DNA of 64,000 nt from Capillidium heterosporum. Lineage: Eukaryota; Entomophthoromycota; Entomophthoromycetes; Entomophthorales; Capillidiaceae. Shown here piece by piece: positions 46,406 to 60,207 of the stretch. The stretch spans positions 2,170,001-2,234,000 of the forward strand of contig WBMQ01000003.1 of assembly GCA_016630905.1 (NCBI GenBank), read 5' to 3'. The notes beneath the pieces are model-generated. The model was given only the letters and a program-made list of their open reading frames with translations, did no database searches and was not told where the DNA came from. Position numbers and translations under genes: made by a program. Each line of letters starts with the position of its first letter. The stretch's first letter is position 1.

Positions 46406-49400
46406 TTTTAAATTAAGCCAATATTGCTTTACCAACCTTTTATTGAATCATTTATACCCTTTCTGGTAAATATATTTAATCAAGCCTTAAGATTTGTGCT
46501 TTTTAAATCTATCTACAAATGTTGTATACTTTTTCAATTTCGAATTTGATATCTAGTTTATTAGTAGGGCTGAACTTAAAACCAGAGTACTTCAAATTAG
46601 TTTCAAATTTCATATCAATCTTCAAGGCTGGTAAAGCAAAAGTTCTATCAAAAGTAACCTTTCTGCTTTAGCAATAAATCTCAACATACAGGATCTATAA
46701 AAGTTGATTTGGTATTTATAGATGTAGGTTATTTCTTATAAATTGTGCGAAATGTATAACTAGAAAAGTAGTGAAATCATAAAATTAATAAAGTTGCTTT
46801 TATCCATTGTGACTGTTAATGGTATTAGAGAATCGGCTGATAATAGCACAGTTTATAGAATTTAGAATAGTTAAACTCTCTTAGTTTCAATTAGTATATT
46901 GAAATAAAATCTGTCAATTAAATTGCTAAAAACATTAGGTTATCAAGTGTTTAATTTTTTATTGCTTTAAGTTAAATACTATATGGGTTAAAAGATATGC
47001 TTATGATTTTACCTAACTTTTTACATATTGAAATTCTATGATTGAGTTTATGTATTGTTAATTTACCTTTGGTAAGTTATCAAAAATTAAAAGCATAAAT
47101 GAAAATAATTAGTAGTTTAACACTATTCTAAGAACTATTTAATTTAAATTGTACTTTAAAATTACATTAAATTCAAGATTGTTTAAAGTATTGATTGAAT
47201 ATAAAGCTCCATTAATATATCATAGATTTGACAGTAAATTTATTTTAGCAATTCAGAATCAAATAAATTAGATTGGAAGTCTTACTGCGATTCTGAATCG
47301 CAAATGATGAAAATAATTAATCCTTCATGCTACATTTAAATAATAGGTAAAATATCCTATTAATTTGGACACCAGCAAAATCAATCTATTTAAATGTCAG
47401 AATATAAAAATGCATCAATCAAAGGCATAGCTCCGATAAATTAGTATGATTAAACACAATTCAGTAGTTAGCAATCTAACAAAACTAGGCGGGCTCAATT
47501 GGATGTAAAATAGTAAGAAATACAATTTAGCAGTAATTTCAAAATTTATTAATGAAATTCAGTACCGTAGGATAAGTTTTACATGGGCTGTAAATTTAAA
47601 AGCATTTAGAATACTAACTGCCTTTAACTATAAATTTAAAATTATTTAGGAGTATTGGGTAGTGCATTTTTCATAGGTGCATTATCCGAAATATATATAA
47701 GTAGATACGTATGGCTTTATAGAAATTGGATAGATATATTCCAATGTTCAAAATAATGTGTACTATAAGAAAAATGCATTATTAAACGAAATTGATTTTA
47801 TTCTGTAAACAATCATAATTATTATAGAGCAGATTATTTATAAAGTACTTAGTATTTCAAACTATTTTTTCGAAAATACAATTATAATGTATAGTAGCAA
47901 CATTATTTATGCAATGCCGATGCAATTGGTAATTAAAATTAGTAGTAAGCAAAATTTTAATGTAATGATCAATTCAGATCGTGAAACGTAGACTTAACTA
48001 GAACTCTAGAAGAAAATACGATAAAAGCAATATTTTGTAAAGAACTTTTATTTTTTGCTTAGAATCTGTATTTTGAATGCACTTTTCGAATTCCAGCAGG
48101 TTATTACGCACCTATGGAAGATTCATATGATTTTGAAGGGTGTTATTTTCATAAAAATACTTTTAAACCGGAAATATTTAGAATTTGCAAAGTATATATT
48201 AGTTAATTTCTAATTAAAAGGCTTTTGGCTATATTACCTAAACTAATCTGGTAGTGCTAGGCATTTTGTTAATTTTTAGAAATTTCCAAGATAGTTTCAA
48301 TTTGAACCAATTGGATAATATTTTAGTAGCTCTGAATAGGATATTAGTTCAATATAGTGAAACTCATTTAGCAGCTATATAAAGCAACCTAGACAGGTAC
48401 ATTACAATATTTTAGTGCAAACAAATTTACCAGTTAGCAGCAAATATTAAAGCCAAATCAATTATAGAATCTTGGTTCAATAAGTTAACAATTATATACT
48501 GCTAGTACTCAAAACATTCTAAAATTCATAAATAAATTAGCAAAGCTTTAAAATAAAATATTATGTTGCTATATAATGAGTTTTGAAACTAGGAATCCTA
48601 AAATATATTTATTAAATATACTTCTATAATATTAATTTAATGCCATTTACATTGAACTCAGAATTTATTAAATTAAAATCCATTAGCAATTTTTCAAAAT
48701 TAAATTCAATTCTTAAATGAAAACTGAATTTTCCAGTTTAGAATATTAGTTCAAGGCGTTAATTTCTAATTATTCTCTAGATATCCTGGAAACTGAAATG
48801 ATGATTAAATGTTACTGGGATATCTATCCTGTATCCATTAGCTTATAGAATTAATATTAGATGCCAGCAGTTAAAAGAACTAATTCAATTCAAATACAAT
48901 GATAAACATCAAACACATTCGAGGGTAAATTTCGAAACATCACTTTAGTTTGTTTAAGCTACAATAGTCTATAAGATTCAAAATAGAACTGATAAACTGA
49001 ATATTAATTCATATTTATAGTCTTGAACAATAAGAGCATTTTGCAAAATGAAATTGACAATTTGTAAATTATTATACATGTAAATTTCCAGAATATATTT
49101 TAAACTCATTCATAACGGCATGAGTTGATTTATCCTGCATTGAATTCAAAGAGATTTTAAATTTTTGACTACATATTTCTAGATGTTCTAGGAATGCATC
49201 TGCTTCATTGTTTACACCATCAAATTTCAGATAGAGAATGGAATTAAAATTAGTTTAGTGTATTCCACAGAAATACTATCATAAATTAATTTATCAATAT
49301 CTACTATAATGCATTAAATGAATATTGAAATTTGGTGGATGCTTTCGATCCATTTAATTATATCCTCAACTAAATGAATTTCTAATCATTGATTTTCTCA

Positions 49401-50900
49401 GATTAAACCTATTTTAACTGAAATAATCTAATTCAATACCAGAATAGTATATGGAAATTTAGAACAATCCTTTAAACATAATTTCGATTTTCAATTGTTC
49501 AGTTTAAATTAACTCCATTTCTATATTGCACTCTTCTATTTCGGATTTTGATTAGTTTAGTTTATATTGTACCAATTTCTACAAAATCATTTTTCGAAAT
49601 CCTACCTTACAAAATATCACTAAGTTAAATGTATTTAGTGTATTTAGCTGATCATTTCCAATATGGGACTTTCTAAACCTGGATAAAACCCTAGTATTAA
49701 CATCGTGTTTCATGTATACTTTTGTAAACTTTAATAACTATTAATACTTTTGAGAATAGGATATTTTAGTTTACCAATATATTATATACAATTAATAGTG
49801 TATTGTTAGTTAAATATTTAGGTAAACTTGTTTTCAAATGGAAGCTACCAATAAATTGATTTACTTTCATGTGCTTTTATAATTACTCCTTTAATATATA
49901 ATAGATCTAGTTAGCAAAAGGAAGCAAATCCCCAAACATCTATTTATGATTTAGCCATTTTTATACTTTGAGCTTTGAAATTGGATATATAATAGATTAT
50001 TATATAAAGTTCGGAAATTATTCTACTAATACTTAAAAATAACAATACTGTTGTAATATTGTAAGATGTTTATTTTTAACTACAGTAACATGTTTACTTG
50101 TAGTCGAACCTCTATAAAATTGTGGTATAAACGCTAAATTTTTAAACCATCATCCAGATTAGATTTCACAAAACCATCAGGTAATTTTGAAAGTATGTAC
50201 TTTAATGGTTTTGCATTCAAACAAATGTGCTATCGGACTATGTAAAATTTTAATATCTTATTATATTCGATAATTTTTAGTTGCTCTAAGTACTAGGATG
50301 TGCATTTATTGATTTTGAAAATGACTTACAAAGATTCAATCTTCGTTATATAAATAGTTAATAATTTTGCTTTATTACATAATTGAGAAACAACCTAAAT
50401 TTACATCTACTAAATAGCTTTACTATTAACTTTATTTATAGCATATATAGTTTATATCAGCGAAATATTGATTACTGGATGAAACAACATTTCCAGCTTA
50501 TATCTTAATAGTCTATCTGCCTTAAGAATTATAAAATCCACTGCTTGTATTTTTATTGATTAGGTACATTTAGCATATGTATGTTAAAAATCTTCATTAT
50601 ATAGTAATATTAGGAAATTGATTTTAATAGTATCTTCTATAAAATTTTAGAACATTCCTATAACTAATGGTTTTTAAATATAATATTGGTAAAAAATTGC
50701 TATAACTAAAGGCATACTAAGCTTTTTCAGTTTATTTATTTATTTGAAATACTTTTTGGATATATTTAATTTAATCTTAAAATTTCAATAATTCTAATCT
50801 AGGCTATATAACATAGAATTATTAATTTGTATATTTCAAAAATCACATTTAATTATCATTAGATATTTAAGCCAATTTGTATAATATATATGAAAATTTA
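46406..50900. other. AT-rich, apparently unique block without RIP texture
   Basis: About 4.5 kb with no ORF, LTR or recognised gene. Unlike the surroundings it is rich in CA, TG and TTC/GAA steps, contains few TA-only runs and shows no match to the LTR families. It resembles spacer near the gene islands (for example 61980-62560) but is far from any gene. Confidence 0.5.
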
Positions 50901-51712
50901 CTAAGAGATATTAGGCTAAGTTTAAGTTAGCCAATTTAGTACAAATTATATTAATACATTCAAAAAACTTAAAACCTTTACTTTAGTTGCAATCTGGATC
51001 CAAAGTTGATTTATAAATATATAGCAAATTATATTTATAATAAGGCTAAGTATAGTAGTGTTTATTTAGATTAGTGTTTAAAATATTTTTAATTTTCAAT
51101 TTATTCTTTTAATACTAATTATAATTCTTATTCTAGAAAGGCAATACTAAAGGATATTTAGTAACTATGATTTTAAAGGAAAAAATTAATTTTAAAATAA
51201 CTAGTTAAAAGGGTTTATATATTTAAGTAATAGTATATAGAAGAGTAAAGAGAATACTAGCAATTTCATTAAGAAAATAGCTTATATTTACTTTATTATA
51301 ATAATATGCTAGAATAGTATATTTATAAAGCAGTAATGCTTATTTTATTTCTTAATAAATTAATTTATATTACAATTAGTTTGGAGGTTTTGTAGCTATG
51401 CTAATAATTTACTTTAAGATTAATTTTTATACAATTGTTTTAACTTATTGAATTTAAAAAGGATTTAGCTACTAAAAGGAATGTTAAATCAATTTTTTAA
51501 AGAAATTTTTTGAAGTTTGATTATTTAATGCATTAGCTTACTACAAATATATCACTTTTTTTAAAACATATCAAATTATCATTAATAGTTTTATATAATA
51601 CTATTTATAAGTTTATACTTCATTAGTGTTTACAGAAAAAGATAGCCAAAAGGAAAAGTACTATTAATAAAAAATTTTGCTATTTATATTAAATCAATTA
51701 TAAACTTTTATA
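50901..51712. repeat. Unassigned retroelement interior
   Basis: AT-rich sequence sharing stretches with 41400-41850 and 53740-54000. No domain is readable. Confidence 0.35.
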
Positions 51713-53089
51713 TATATGAAAATCTTTTTAAATCAGCTGTAGTTTTGCTTAATAATCAGAATTTATATTTATATTTTAGACCTATAAACTATTTATTTGG
51801 CATATATCCTATATTATTAGAAATTTTCTTTTTTTAGTATAAATAAAGTGTTTAATTTAGAATTTATTATTATTAACTTAGCTTTTAGGCTAAATTAGGT
51901 ATTGAACATTGAAATATTCATTTTCTATAAGAAACCTATAATTTAGCTACTACTAGATAAAGTATTTTAGGGTTATACAGTTATTTATTTAACTTTATGT
52001 TTTAAATACCTATTATTTAGTAATATATTCTAATTAATAGTAAGGCTGCCTGAATTACTTAAGACTGATTTTTTATTAAAGAAGTTAGTTTGGAGTTTTA
52101 GACTTAATACTAGATTTTCTAATAGTTAATCTATAGAAAAAGTAAGTTTAAAATACAAAGGCAGATAATAGCAATTAGATTAAAAATTTTCTTATTTATT
52201 AAAAAAACTTACTTACAAGCCTTTAAACTATACTTTGTTTTAAATCTATAGTATATATAGTAACAAAACTAAGGAAAAAGAAGAAAAGATGAAAAACAAA
52301 CATACTAAAAATAAGAAATAATAAAAAGGGCAAAGGAAGAGCAAAAAAATAAAAAGGGTTTTTGAATTGCTTTTATTAATAAAGAAAAAAGTTTTTAAGT
52401 TAGTTTATTAAAATTATCTAAGATCTTTCTTTTAAGTTTACTCTAATTATAGATTAAGTTTGGGTTAGGTTGATTAAATGTTTTAAGGATTTCTAGCCAA
52501 GTATTACAGAAATAGAGCTTTTATATTATATTTAATTATAGAACAATTACTATATCTATATTAATTAGATTATAACATGTTATATATATTACATTCTATA
52601 CTAAAGAACTTATCAAGTTTAGCTAAATCTACTTAGCTAAAAGTTTAAACTAGTAGTTGAATACTTAACAAAGATAACTAGCTAACAATTATAAATACTT
52701 AAAGTACTAACTTTTAAAGCTATCTTTTTTAAAATATATAGTAACTTAGTAGTATATTAAATAAATATTTTAAATTACTTAATACTTTCTTCTACTATTA
52801 GTTTAATAGATTTCTTATAATGATCTAATTTAAAACTAATAATTAGCATTCTTTCTAAGCTAAAAAGTATACTAACTAAAACTAAATTATAGAACTAATA
52901 AACTTAATTATACTTTTTAGCTTTTTGGTAATAATTAGAATATTTTTATTTTTACTATATTTAGATTAAACTATAAGTATAAACTTCTTTTTATATAGCT
53001 TTATTAGCCTTTATAAAGTTTTGGCTATTATTGACTTTTAGCTAACCTTAGCTAATAAGCATTTTTTATAGATATTTTCTAAAACTACT
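51713..53089 (+). repeat. Old forward B LTR interrupted by a C LTR
   Basis: The B sequence runs about 51713-51870, then resumes at about 52688-53089. The C copy between them has a perfect target duplication. Confidence 0.65.
51866..52692 (+). repeat. Solo C LTR, target duplication ATTAT
   Basis: 817 bp at 51871-52687, from TATTAACTTAGC to AACTAGCTAACA, with ATTAT at 51866-51870 and 52688-52692. It is decayed by transitions. Confidence 0.75.
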
Positions 53090-54320
53090 ATTATCTTTTA
53101 GCTAAACTTTACTAATAAGTATTTTTATAGATATTTTTAATAGTATTAAAGATATTTAGCCTTTTAATTCTTTTAAAAGCTTTTATTTTACTAAAATTTT
53201 AGCTATTTACAACCATTTCTAACAATTTTATTTTATTTTCTAATTTATAAATAAAATATCATTTATAATAAGCCTTTTAGTTATTAAATAGTATAATTAT
53301 ATAATATAAATTACTATTCTTAGATTACTACTTTCTAAATTTTTTATACTTACTTTAAATAATTTATATTACTAATATAGTAATTTATTATATATATACT
53401 TTTAATATAATACCATAATTAGTTAAACTTAATAATATCTTTTTAAATCTTATATATAATAAGCTTTAAAAAAAGAAAAAGAAATAATATAATTTTTAAA
53501 AGAAAATAAGATTTAAGTTACTAAAATTTAATATATAGTATATAATATATACTATATTAAAAGAAAATACTAAAATAATTTAAAACTTTATTATTCTTTT
53601 TATTTTTTAATTTTTTTATGTAATATAGCTTAAAAACTTATAAGTTTAGTTTTTAGTAAAATAAAAAGTTTATACTTTAGTTACAAGTATTTACTATAAT
53701 ATTTAAAACTTAATTTATAAAATATAAATAAAAAATCTAATAGTAAATCTAAACTAAGCTTATATTTTTATAATTGGTCTTAGTTAAGTTAAGTAAACTA
53801 GCAATTTAATAAAATATAAATAATAAATAGATATGTAAATATAAAGTTTAAACTACTAATTTATAATTAATATATTTTATAAAGAATTATTTAGAAAAAT
53901 ACTAAGCTAAATTTAAAATAAGTTAATATAAAGTATTATATTAATAAATTTCAAGTATTTTAAAACTATTACTTTAATAGTTAAAAGTAAATTATATAGA
54001 TATTAAAACTAAAAAGTATACTAATATTTATTAAAATTTAGAATTCTATTAATACTTTATAATATAATCTAATTATAAGAAATTATAGTTTAATTAAGTT
54101 AATATTTATTATATTTTGATTAAATTAAAGTTTATAAGGAATTAATACTAAAAAATAATAATATATAATATAAAAGAAACTTAAATCTTTATTATAAAAT
54201 AATTAAAAACAAAGTTATATAATTTAAAAAATATTATCTTATTTTATACTATTATATATTATATATTTTAGGCTAAAGTTTAGTTTATTTAAATAATTAT
54301 TAACATAATTTTTTTAAATA
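53090..54320. repeat. Decayed repeats including the end of a forward A LTR
   Basis: About 53270-53455 matches the last 200 bp of an A LTR. The rest is AT-rich retroelement interior with no readable motif. Confidence 0.45.
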
Positions 54321-54447
54321 TTTATTAGAAAAAATTTACTAAAAAAATTTATTAATAAAAGGTAGTCAATACTATATAAAAGCTAAAAAAGTTAATATAA
54401 AGGCTATATAAAAAAAATTTATACTTAAAGTCTAATATAAAGGTAAT
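54321..54447 (-). repeat. Start of a reverse B/E LTR
   Basis: A fragment beginning AAAAAATTTACTAA and ending at 54447, where a forward B-type LTR starts. Confidence 0.5.
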
Positions 54448-55075
54448 TATAAGGAAATATTCCTAGATTAGCTGTAATTTTACCTTATAAACCAAATTCA
54501 AGTCTAGAAATGCCTTTATATTAAAAATCAAATATTTAATTCTATAGTTACTATAACTTATTTCTTATACTTTTTAAAGATTACAATTATCTTTTAGAAA
54601 AACCAAATAAGTTATAGTACTAAAGTTTAGATAAACTACTAATCACTAGTATCTGGAATATTGACTACTAAAGATAAGTCATCTATATAAGGCCTATGGT
54701 AAACTTAGTAGTAGGTTAAGTTAGTATTAAATAAACATATTGAACATTTAATATTATTCTTCTGCTATTGGCATAGTATAGACTTTTTACATAGTATAAT
54801 ATAGAACCGATAATTAGCATTCATCTATAGTAAAGAGTTGCACTGACCTGAACTGAATAATAAAACTAAACTAAATTTTAAAACCTTTTTAAACCAATGA
54901 GCCTGATTGTATTCCTTAGTCTAATAGCTACCTTTAAAGTATTTCTATCTGCTTACCATCTCTGGATTAGGCTATAAGTATAAGCCTTCCTTCTTATATA
55001 GCTTTAAAATTAATATCTTTAGCTTTTATAAAGTTTTAGTTACTATTACCTATTAGCTAATCCTAACTAATAAAT
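54448..55075 (+). repeat. Forward B-type LTR, 3' truncated
   Basis: Starts TATAAGGAAATATTCC at 54448 and loses its last ~40 bases at 55075, where a reverse B LTR begins. Confidence 0.65.
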
Positions 55076-55795
55076 TGTTAGGAAATATCTATAAGGAACA
55101 TTTACTAGCTAAGGTTAGCCAGGAAGCAATGGTAGTCAGAACTCTATAAAGGCTAAAAACATTGACTATAAAGTTATATAAAAAGGAAGCTTGTACTTAT
55201 AGCCTAATCTAAAAATAATAAGCAAATAGGAATACTTTAAAGATAGCTATTAGGCTAAGAAGTATAATCAGGTTTATTGGTTTAAAAGGATTTTAAGGTT
55301 TAGTTTAGATTAATTTAGTTTAGTTTTATTGTTTAGTTTAGATCAGCACAACTTTCTACTATTAAGGGATGCTGATTATCAGCTTTATATTATACTATAC
55401 AGGAAATCTATACTATGCTAATAGCAAAAGAAATATCAAATGATTTAATATGTTTATTTAATACTAACTTAACCTACTACTAAGTTTACCTATAGGCCTT
55501 ATATAAGTGACTTGTCTTTAGTAGTTAGTACTTAGAATACTAGTAATTGATGTTTTTCCTAATCTATCAGTAATACTATTTTTCTTGTTTTCTAGGCATT
55601 TGTCATTAATCCAAAAATGCCAAGACTGATTTAGAAATAGTCAATACTAAATAAAATGCTTAATTTATGCTAAAGAGAAAAGAACTTTTAGCATTGCTAG
55701 GATTGATACTAAACTGGTAATCTATATGTCTGGAATATAAAACTGAATTCTAGTTATTAAATAAAGCTATAACTGATTAAAAGTATTTCCTTACA
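55076..55795 (-). repeat. Reverse B LTR, full length
   Basis: 720 bp from TGTTAGGAAATATC to AGTATTTCCTTACA, moderately mutated. It forms a head-to-head inverted pair with the copy on its left. No matching target duplication was read, so the junction was probably rearranged. Confidence 0.75.
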
Positions 55796-56546
55796 TATTA
55801 ATACTATAGTTAGTATTAGTTTTACTATTCTAACCTCTTTTATTATAATACTATTATTAGTTAGATCTAATAGCACCTTTTTAAACCTTATATAAAGTAA
55901 TTATTAAATAAATATATTAAATATTAAATATTTTATTATTTTTAATATAGTATAAATTTTTTATAAGTATAATTAAAACTAATAATTTACATTTTTCTAA
56001 GATTAAAAATTATATTAACCTAAATCAAATTAACAAACTAAACTAAACTAAATTTTAAAACTTAGATTAAAAAATAAATTTAACTATAACTAAAGTATTT
56101 TTATTTACTTACTACCTTTATTAAACTTTAAGTATAAGTTTCCTTTTAGATAACCTTTATATTAGCTTTTTTAGCCTTTATAAAATATTAGCTACTATTA
56201 TTACTTAACTAAATTTTATTAAAAATAATAAATATTAATTTAACTTTTAGGCTAAGTTAGATATTAAATATTAAAATATTTATTTTTATAAGAAATATAC
56301 AATTGTATTATTATTAAATAAAGTATTTTAGAGTTATACAATTATTTATTTGTTTTTACACTTTGAAATACCTACTATTCATTAGTATACATTCTAATTA
56401 ATAGTAAGATTACTTAAATTATCTAAGACTGATTTTTTATTAAAAAGGTAGGTTTAGAGTTTTAAACTTAATATTAAATTTTCTAATAGTTAATCTATAG
56501 AAAAAGTCTAAAATACAAAGGTAAATAACTATAATTAAAATAGTAA
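55796..56546. repeat. A, B and C LTR fragments
   Basis: About 55796-55893 is the last ~100 bp of a forward A LTR, about 55895-56235 part of a forward B LTR, and about 56236-56545 the first part of a C LTR. Confidence 0.55.
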
Positions 56547-57251
56547 CTGTAAGTATAAGGTCTAAAAAAGTGCTATTAGATCTAACTAATAATGGTATCA
56601 TAATAGGAGTATATGGCATAAGAAGTCAGGACAGTAAAACCAATGCTAACTACAGCATTAGTAATATAAATTACTCAAAGAAGGTAAGTCTAAAGGGAAG
56701 CAAAGAAAGTTTGAACAGAGTGAGCTAAGAGGGTATAGAAGTCAAACTACATATTTGCACAATCTAATAACTAAAAGGCTAACCAGGAACAATACTTTAT
56801 TTGTAGACAAAATAGATCAGGCTGTTAGAAACAGCTATAGCAAGAGAAATAGAATTAGGTTGTCACAACAGCTATAGTTGATGGTTAAGATCAAGAAGTG
56901 AGTAACAGTTATTTAGAAAATAGTAAGGTAGAATATTGTTAAGATACTAGTCTTTAACAGCATTCCAAAAGTTTAAATACCCTTTTGGTATCTTGGCAAT
57001 ACTTGCTGAATATCTAAATTCCAATATCAAAATGCTATGCTGGTAATAGCTAGAGTTTCTAACTTATAGCCAAAACTACAAATATGGAAAATTGTCAAGA
57101 ATATCTAATAAATAAAACAGATTTCTATTCAAAACTAGATATAATTGGAAAGTGGATATCAAAAGTTGGTAAGGGAAAGAAAATAATGTAGTGTGCAAAG
57201 AAAATCAATTAATGACTTTAGGTTAGGAATTGTAATAATTAGGGTTGTTAT
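56547..57251 (-). repeat. Reverse A LTR, full length, moderately mutated
   Basis: From TGTAAGTATAAGGTC to TAGGGTTGTTATA. Many CA and TG steps remain, so it is intermediate in age between the clean and fully decayed copies. A forward B LTR abuts its right end. Confidence 0.7.
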
Positions 57252-57926
57252 AGTAAGAAAATCCTTTTAATCAGCTATAGCTTTATTTAATAACTAAAAT
57301 TCAGTTTTACATTTTAGATACATAAATTACTAGTTTGGTATTGATCTTAACAATAATAAAAGTTTTTTTCTTTAATATAAATCAAGCATTTTATTTAGCA
57401 TTGACTGTTTCTAAATCAGCCTTAGCATTTTTTGGATTAATGATAAATGCCCAGAAAACAAAAAAATAGTGTTACTAATAGATTAGGAAAAACATCAATT
57501 ACTAGTATTCTAAGTACTAACTACTAAAGACAAGTCACTTATATAAGGCCTATAGTAAACTTAATAATAGGTTAAGTAATTATTAAATAAATATAATAAA
57601 CTATTTGATATTTTTTCTACTATTACTATAATATATACTTTTTATATAGTATAACATAAAATTAATAATTAGTATTCCTTTATAATAAAAAGTTGCTCTA
57701 ACCTAAATCAAACTATAAAACTAAACTAATTTAATTTAAACTAAATTTTAAAATCTTTTTAAACTAATAAATCTAATTATACTTTTTAGTTTACTAACTA
57801 TATTTAAAGTATTTCTATCTATTTACTATCTTTAGATTAAGTTATAAGTATAAGTTTTTTCCTTATATAGCCTTATAGTTAATATTTTTAACTTTTATAA
57901 AATTTTAGCTATTATTATTTTTTAGT
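57252..57926 (+). repeat. Forward B LTR, 3' truncated
   Basis: Matches the B LTR from its start through the region equivalent to 43700, then stops at the reverse C LTR that begins at 57927. Confidence 0.6.
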
Positions 57927-58289
57927 TAATAGCTGATTACCCTTACTGAGTGTTTGACTATTAGCTTGGATTTCCAATCAAGTAGGTTTAGCTGAACTTA
58001 GTAAGTCCTTTAGTATAGGATATGATATATATATTGTATTATAGGCTGACTAATATAGATACAGCAACTGTCCTATAATTAAATCCAATATAAAAGCTTT
58101 ATTCTTGCAATACTTCTAGTTAAAAACCCTTAAAACATTATAATCAATCTAATTCAAACTTAATCTATAATTAGAATAAACTTAAAAGAAAGGTCTTAAA
58201 CAATTTTAATAAACTGACTTAAAAACTCTCTTTTCCTCTATTGATAAAAGCAATCCAAAAACTCTTTTTCTTTTTCTTTTGTTCTTTTA

Positions 58290-59578
58290 CCATCTGTTAG
58301 GAAATGTCTATAAAGAACACTTACCAGAAAAAGTCAACTAGGCAGTAATAGTAGCTAGTACTCTATAAGGCTAAGGAAGTTGACACAAAGGTTATACAAA
58401 AAGGATAATCATGCCTAAAGTTAGATCTAGAGGTAGTGAGCAGACAGGACTACTCTAACTATAGCTATAAGATTAAGAAATATAGTCAAATACATTTTTT
58501 ATCTTAAGTTTTCAAATCCAGTTTAGTTCAGATTGTTGATTTAGGTTAGGTACAACCTAGTGTCAATTCTATCTAGTCTTACCAATTTTCTTTGCACACT
58601 ATACTATTTTCTTTCTCTTATCAATCTTCAATTTTCTACTTTCCATTTATATCTAGTTTCAAACAGAAATCTGTTCTATTTATTAGATATTCTTGACAAT
58701 TTCCCATATTTGTAATCTCAGCTATAAGTTAGGAACTCCAGCTATTACCAGCATAGCATTTTGATATTGGGATTCAGATATTCAGCAAGTATTGCCAAGA
58801 TACTGAAAGGGTATTTAAACCCTTGGAATGCTATTGAAGGCTGGTATCTTGACAACGTTCCACCTTGCTATTTTCTAAATAGCTGTTACTCACCTCTTGA
58901 TCTCAACCATCAACTATAGCTGTTGCGACAGCCTGATCTATTTCCTCTGCCATAGCTGTCTCTGACAGCCTGATTCTGTTTTGTCTATGAATAAAGTATT
59001 GTTCCTGGTCAGCCTTTTAGTTATTAGATTGTGCAAATATGTGGTTCAACTTCTATACCCTCTTAGCTCACTCTGTTCAAACTTTCTTCACTTCCCTTTG
59101 GACTTACCTCCTTTGGGTGATTCATATTACCAATGCTGTGGTTGGCATTGGTTCTACTGTCCCAACCTCTCATGTCATATGCTTCTATTATAACACCATC
59201 ATTAGTTGGATTCAATGGCACTCTCTTGGACCTTACAGGATGCAAATTATTAGTTCTCAATTATACTATGCAGGGAGTCTATACTATACTAATAGCAGAA
59301 GAAAAATATCAAATGTTTAATATATTTATTTAATAATTACTTGATTTACTACTAAGTTTACTGTAAGCCTTATATAGGTAATTTGTCTTTAGTAGTAAAT
59401 GTTCCAGATACTCATTTAGTGTTTTTGGAAGATAATCATGATTGTTAAGGAGTGTAAGAAGTGAGACATAGTAACTATAGAATTAATTACTTGATTTCCA
59501 TTATAAAAGCATTTTTAAACTTGAATTTGGTTTATAGGTGAAACTACAGCTGATTTAGAAATATTTCCTTATACTATC
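58290..59578 (-). repeat. E (B-type) LTR with nested A LTR, target duplication CYATC
   Basis: Starts TGTTAGGAAATGTC at 58295 and ends ATTTCCTTATA at 59573. The flanks are CCATC (58290-58294) and CTATC (59574-59578), identical apart from one C/T. The inner A LTR occupies about 58583-59237. Confidence 0.75.
58583..59237 (+). mobile_element. 5'-truncated A LTR, nearly clean
   Basis: Matches the A LTR from about base 42 to its end GGACCTTACA. The terminal palindrome is missing. It has one 37-bp unit and modest transitions. The LTR portion of the Gag ORF is still open at 59039-59320 but runs into foreign sequence. Confidence 0.8.
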
Positions 59579-60207
59579 CTTTTTGTTCTTCTATTTATTT
59601 CTTCTTGTTTAGTAGTTTGTTTCCTGTTTTGTCCTTTTTTTTCTCTCTTTCTCTTTATCTGTCTGTTCTTTTCCCTTTTTCTTCCTTTTTCTCTTTATTC
59701 TCCTTATATAGTAAATCCAAAACAAAGCATAATTTGGAAGCTTGTTGGTGAACTCTTTTCTTAATAAACTAGAGAGTTACTATTCTAATTACTGCTGTCT
59801 GCCTCTACATTTTGGATTTACTTTTTCTATAAATCAACTATTAAAGAATCCAGTATTAAGTCTAAAATCCCAAACTTACCTTCTTAATAAAAATTAGTCT
59901 TAGGTAATTTAAGCACTTCACTATTAGTTAGAATGTATACTAATGAATAATAGGTATTTCAAAGTGCAGGAATGAATATTTAACTGTATTACTCTAAAAT
60001 ACTCTGTCTAATAGTAGCCAAATTGTAGGTTTCTTACAAAAAATAAATGTTTTAATATTTAACACCTAACTTAGCCTAAAAGCTAAATTAATATTAGTTA
60101 TAAAGGATTTAACTATATTTATATTAGCTAGCCTATAATATATAATCTTATATTAAAGAATTTATTAAGTTTAGCTAAAATCTATAAATTAGAATTTTTA
60201 ACTAATA

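Larger units (their letters stand above)
57922..60098 (-). repeat. Reverse C LTR with nested E and A copies, target duplication TTAGT
   Basis: The reverse C LTR is 57927-58294 plus 59574-60093, flanked by TTAGT at 57922-57926 and 60094-60098. It contains the E LTR 58295-59573, which in turn contains an A LTR, making a three-level nest. Confidence 0.7.

Noticed and set aside
59063-59333. Several short ORFs in the A LTR copy on both strands
   Set aside because: Alternative frames of the LTR-encoded Gag start. Only the frame matching 13410 is meaningful, and here it runs into foreign sequence.
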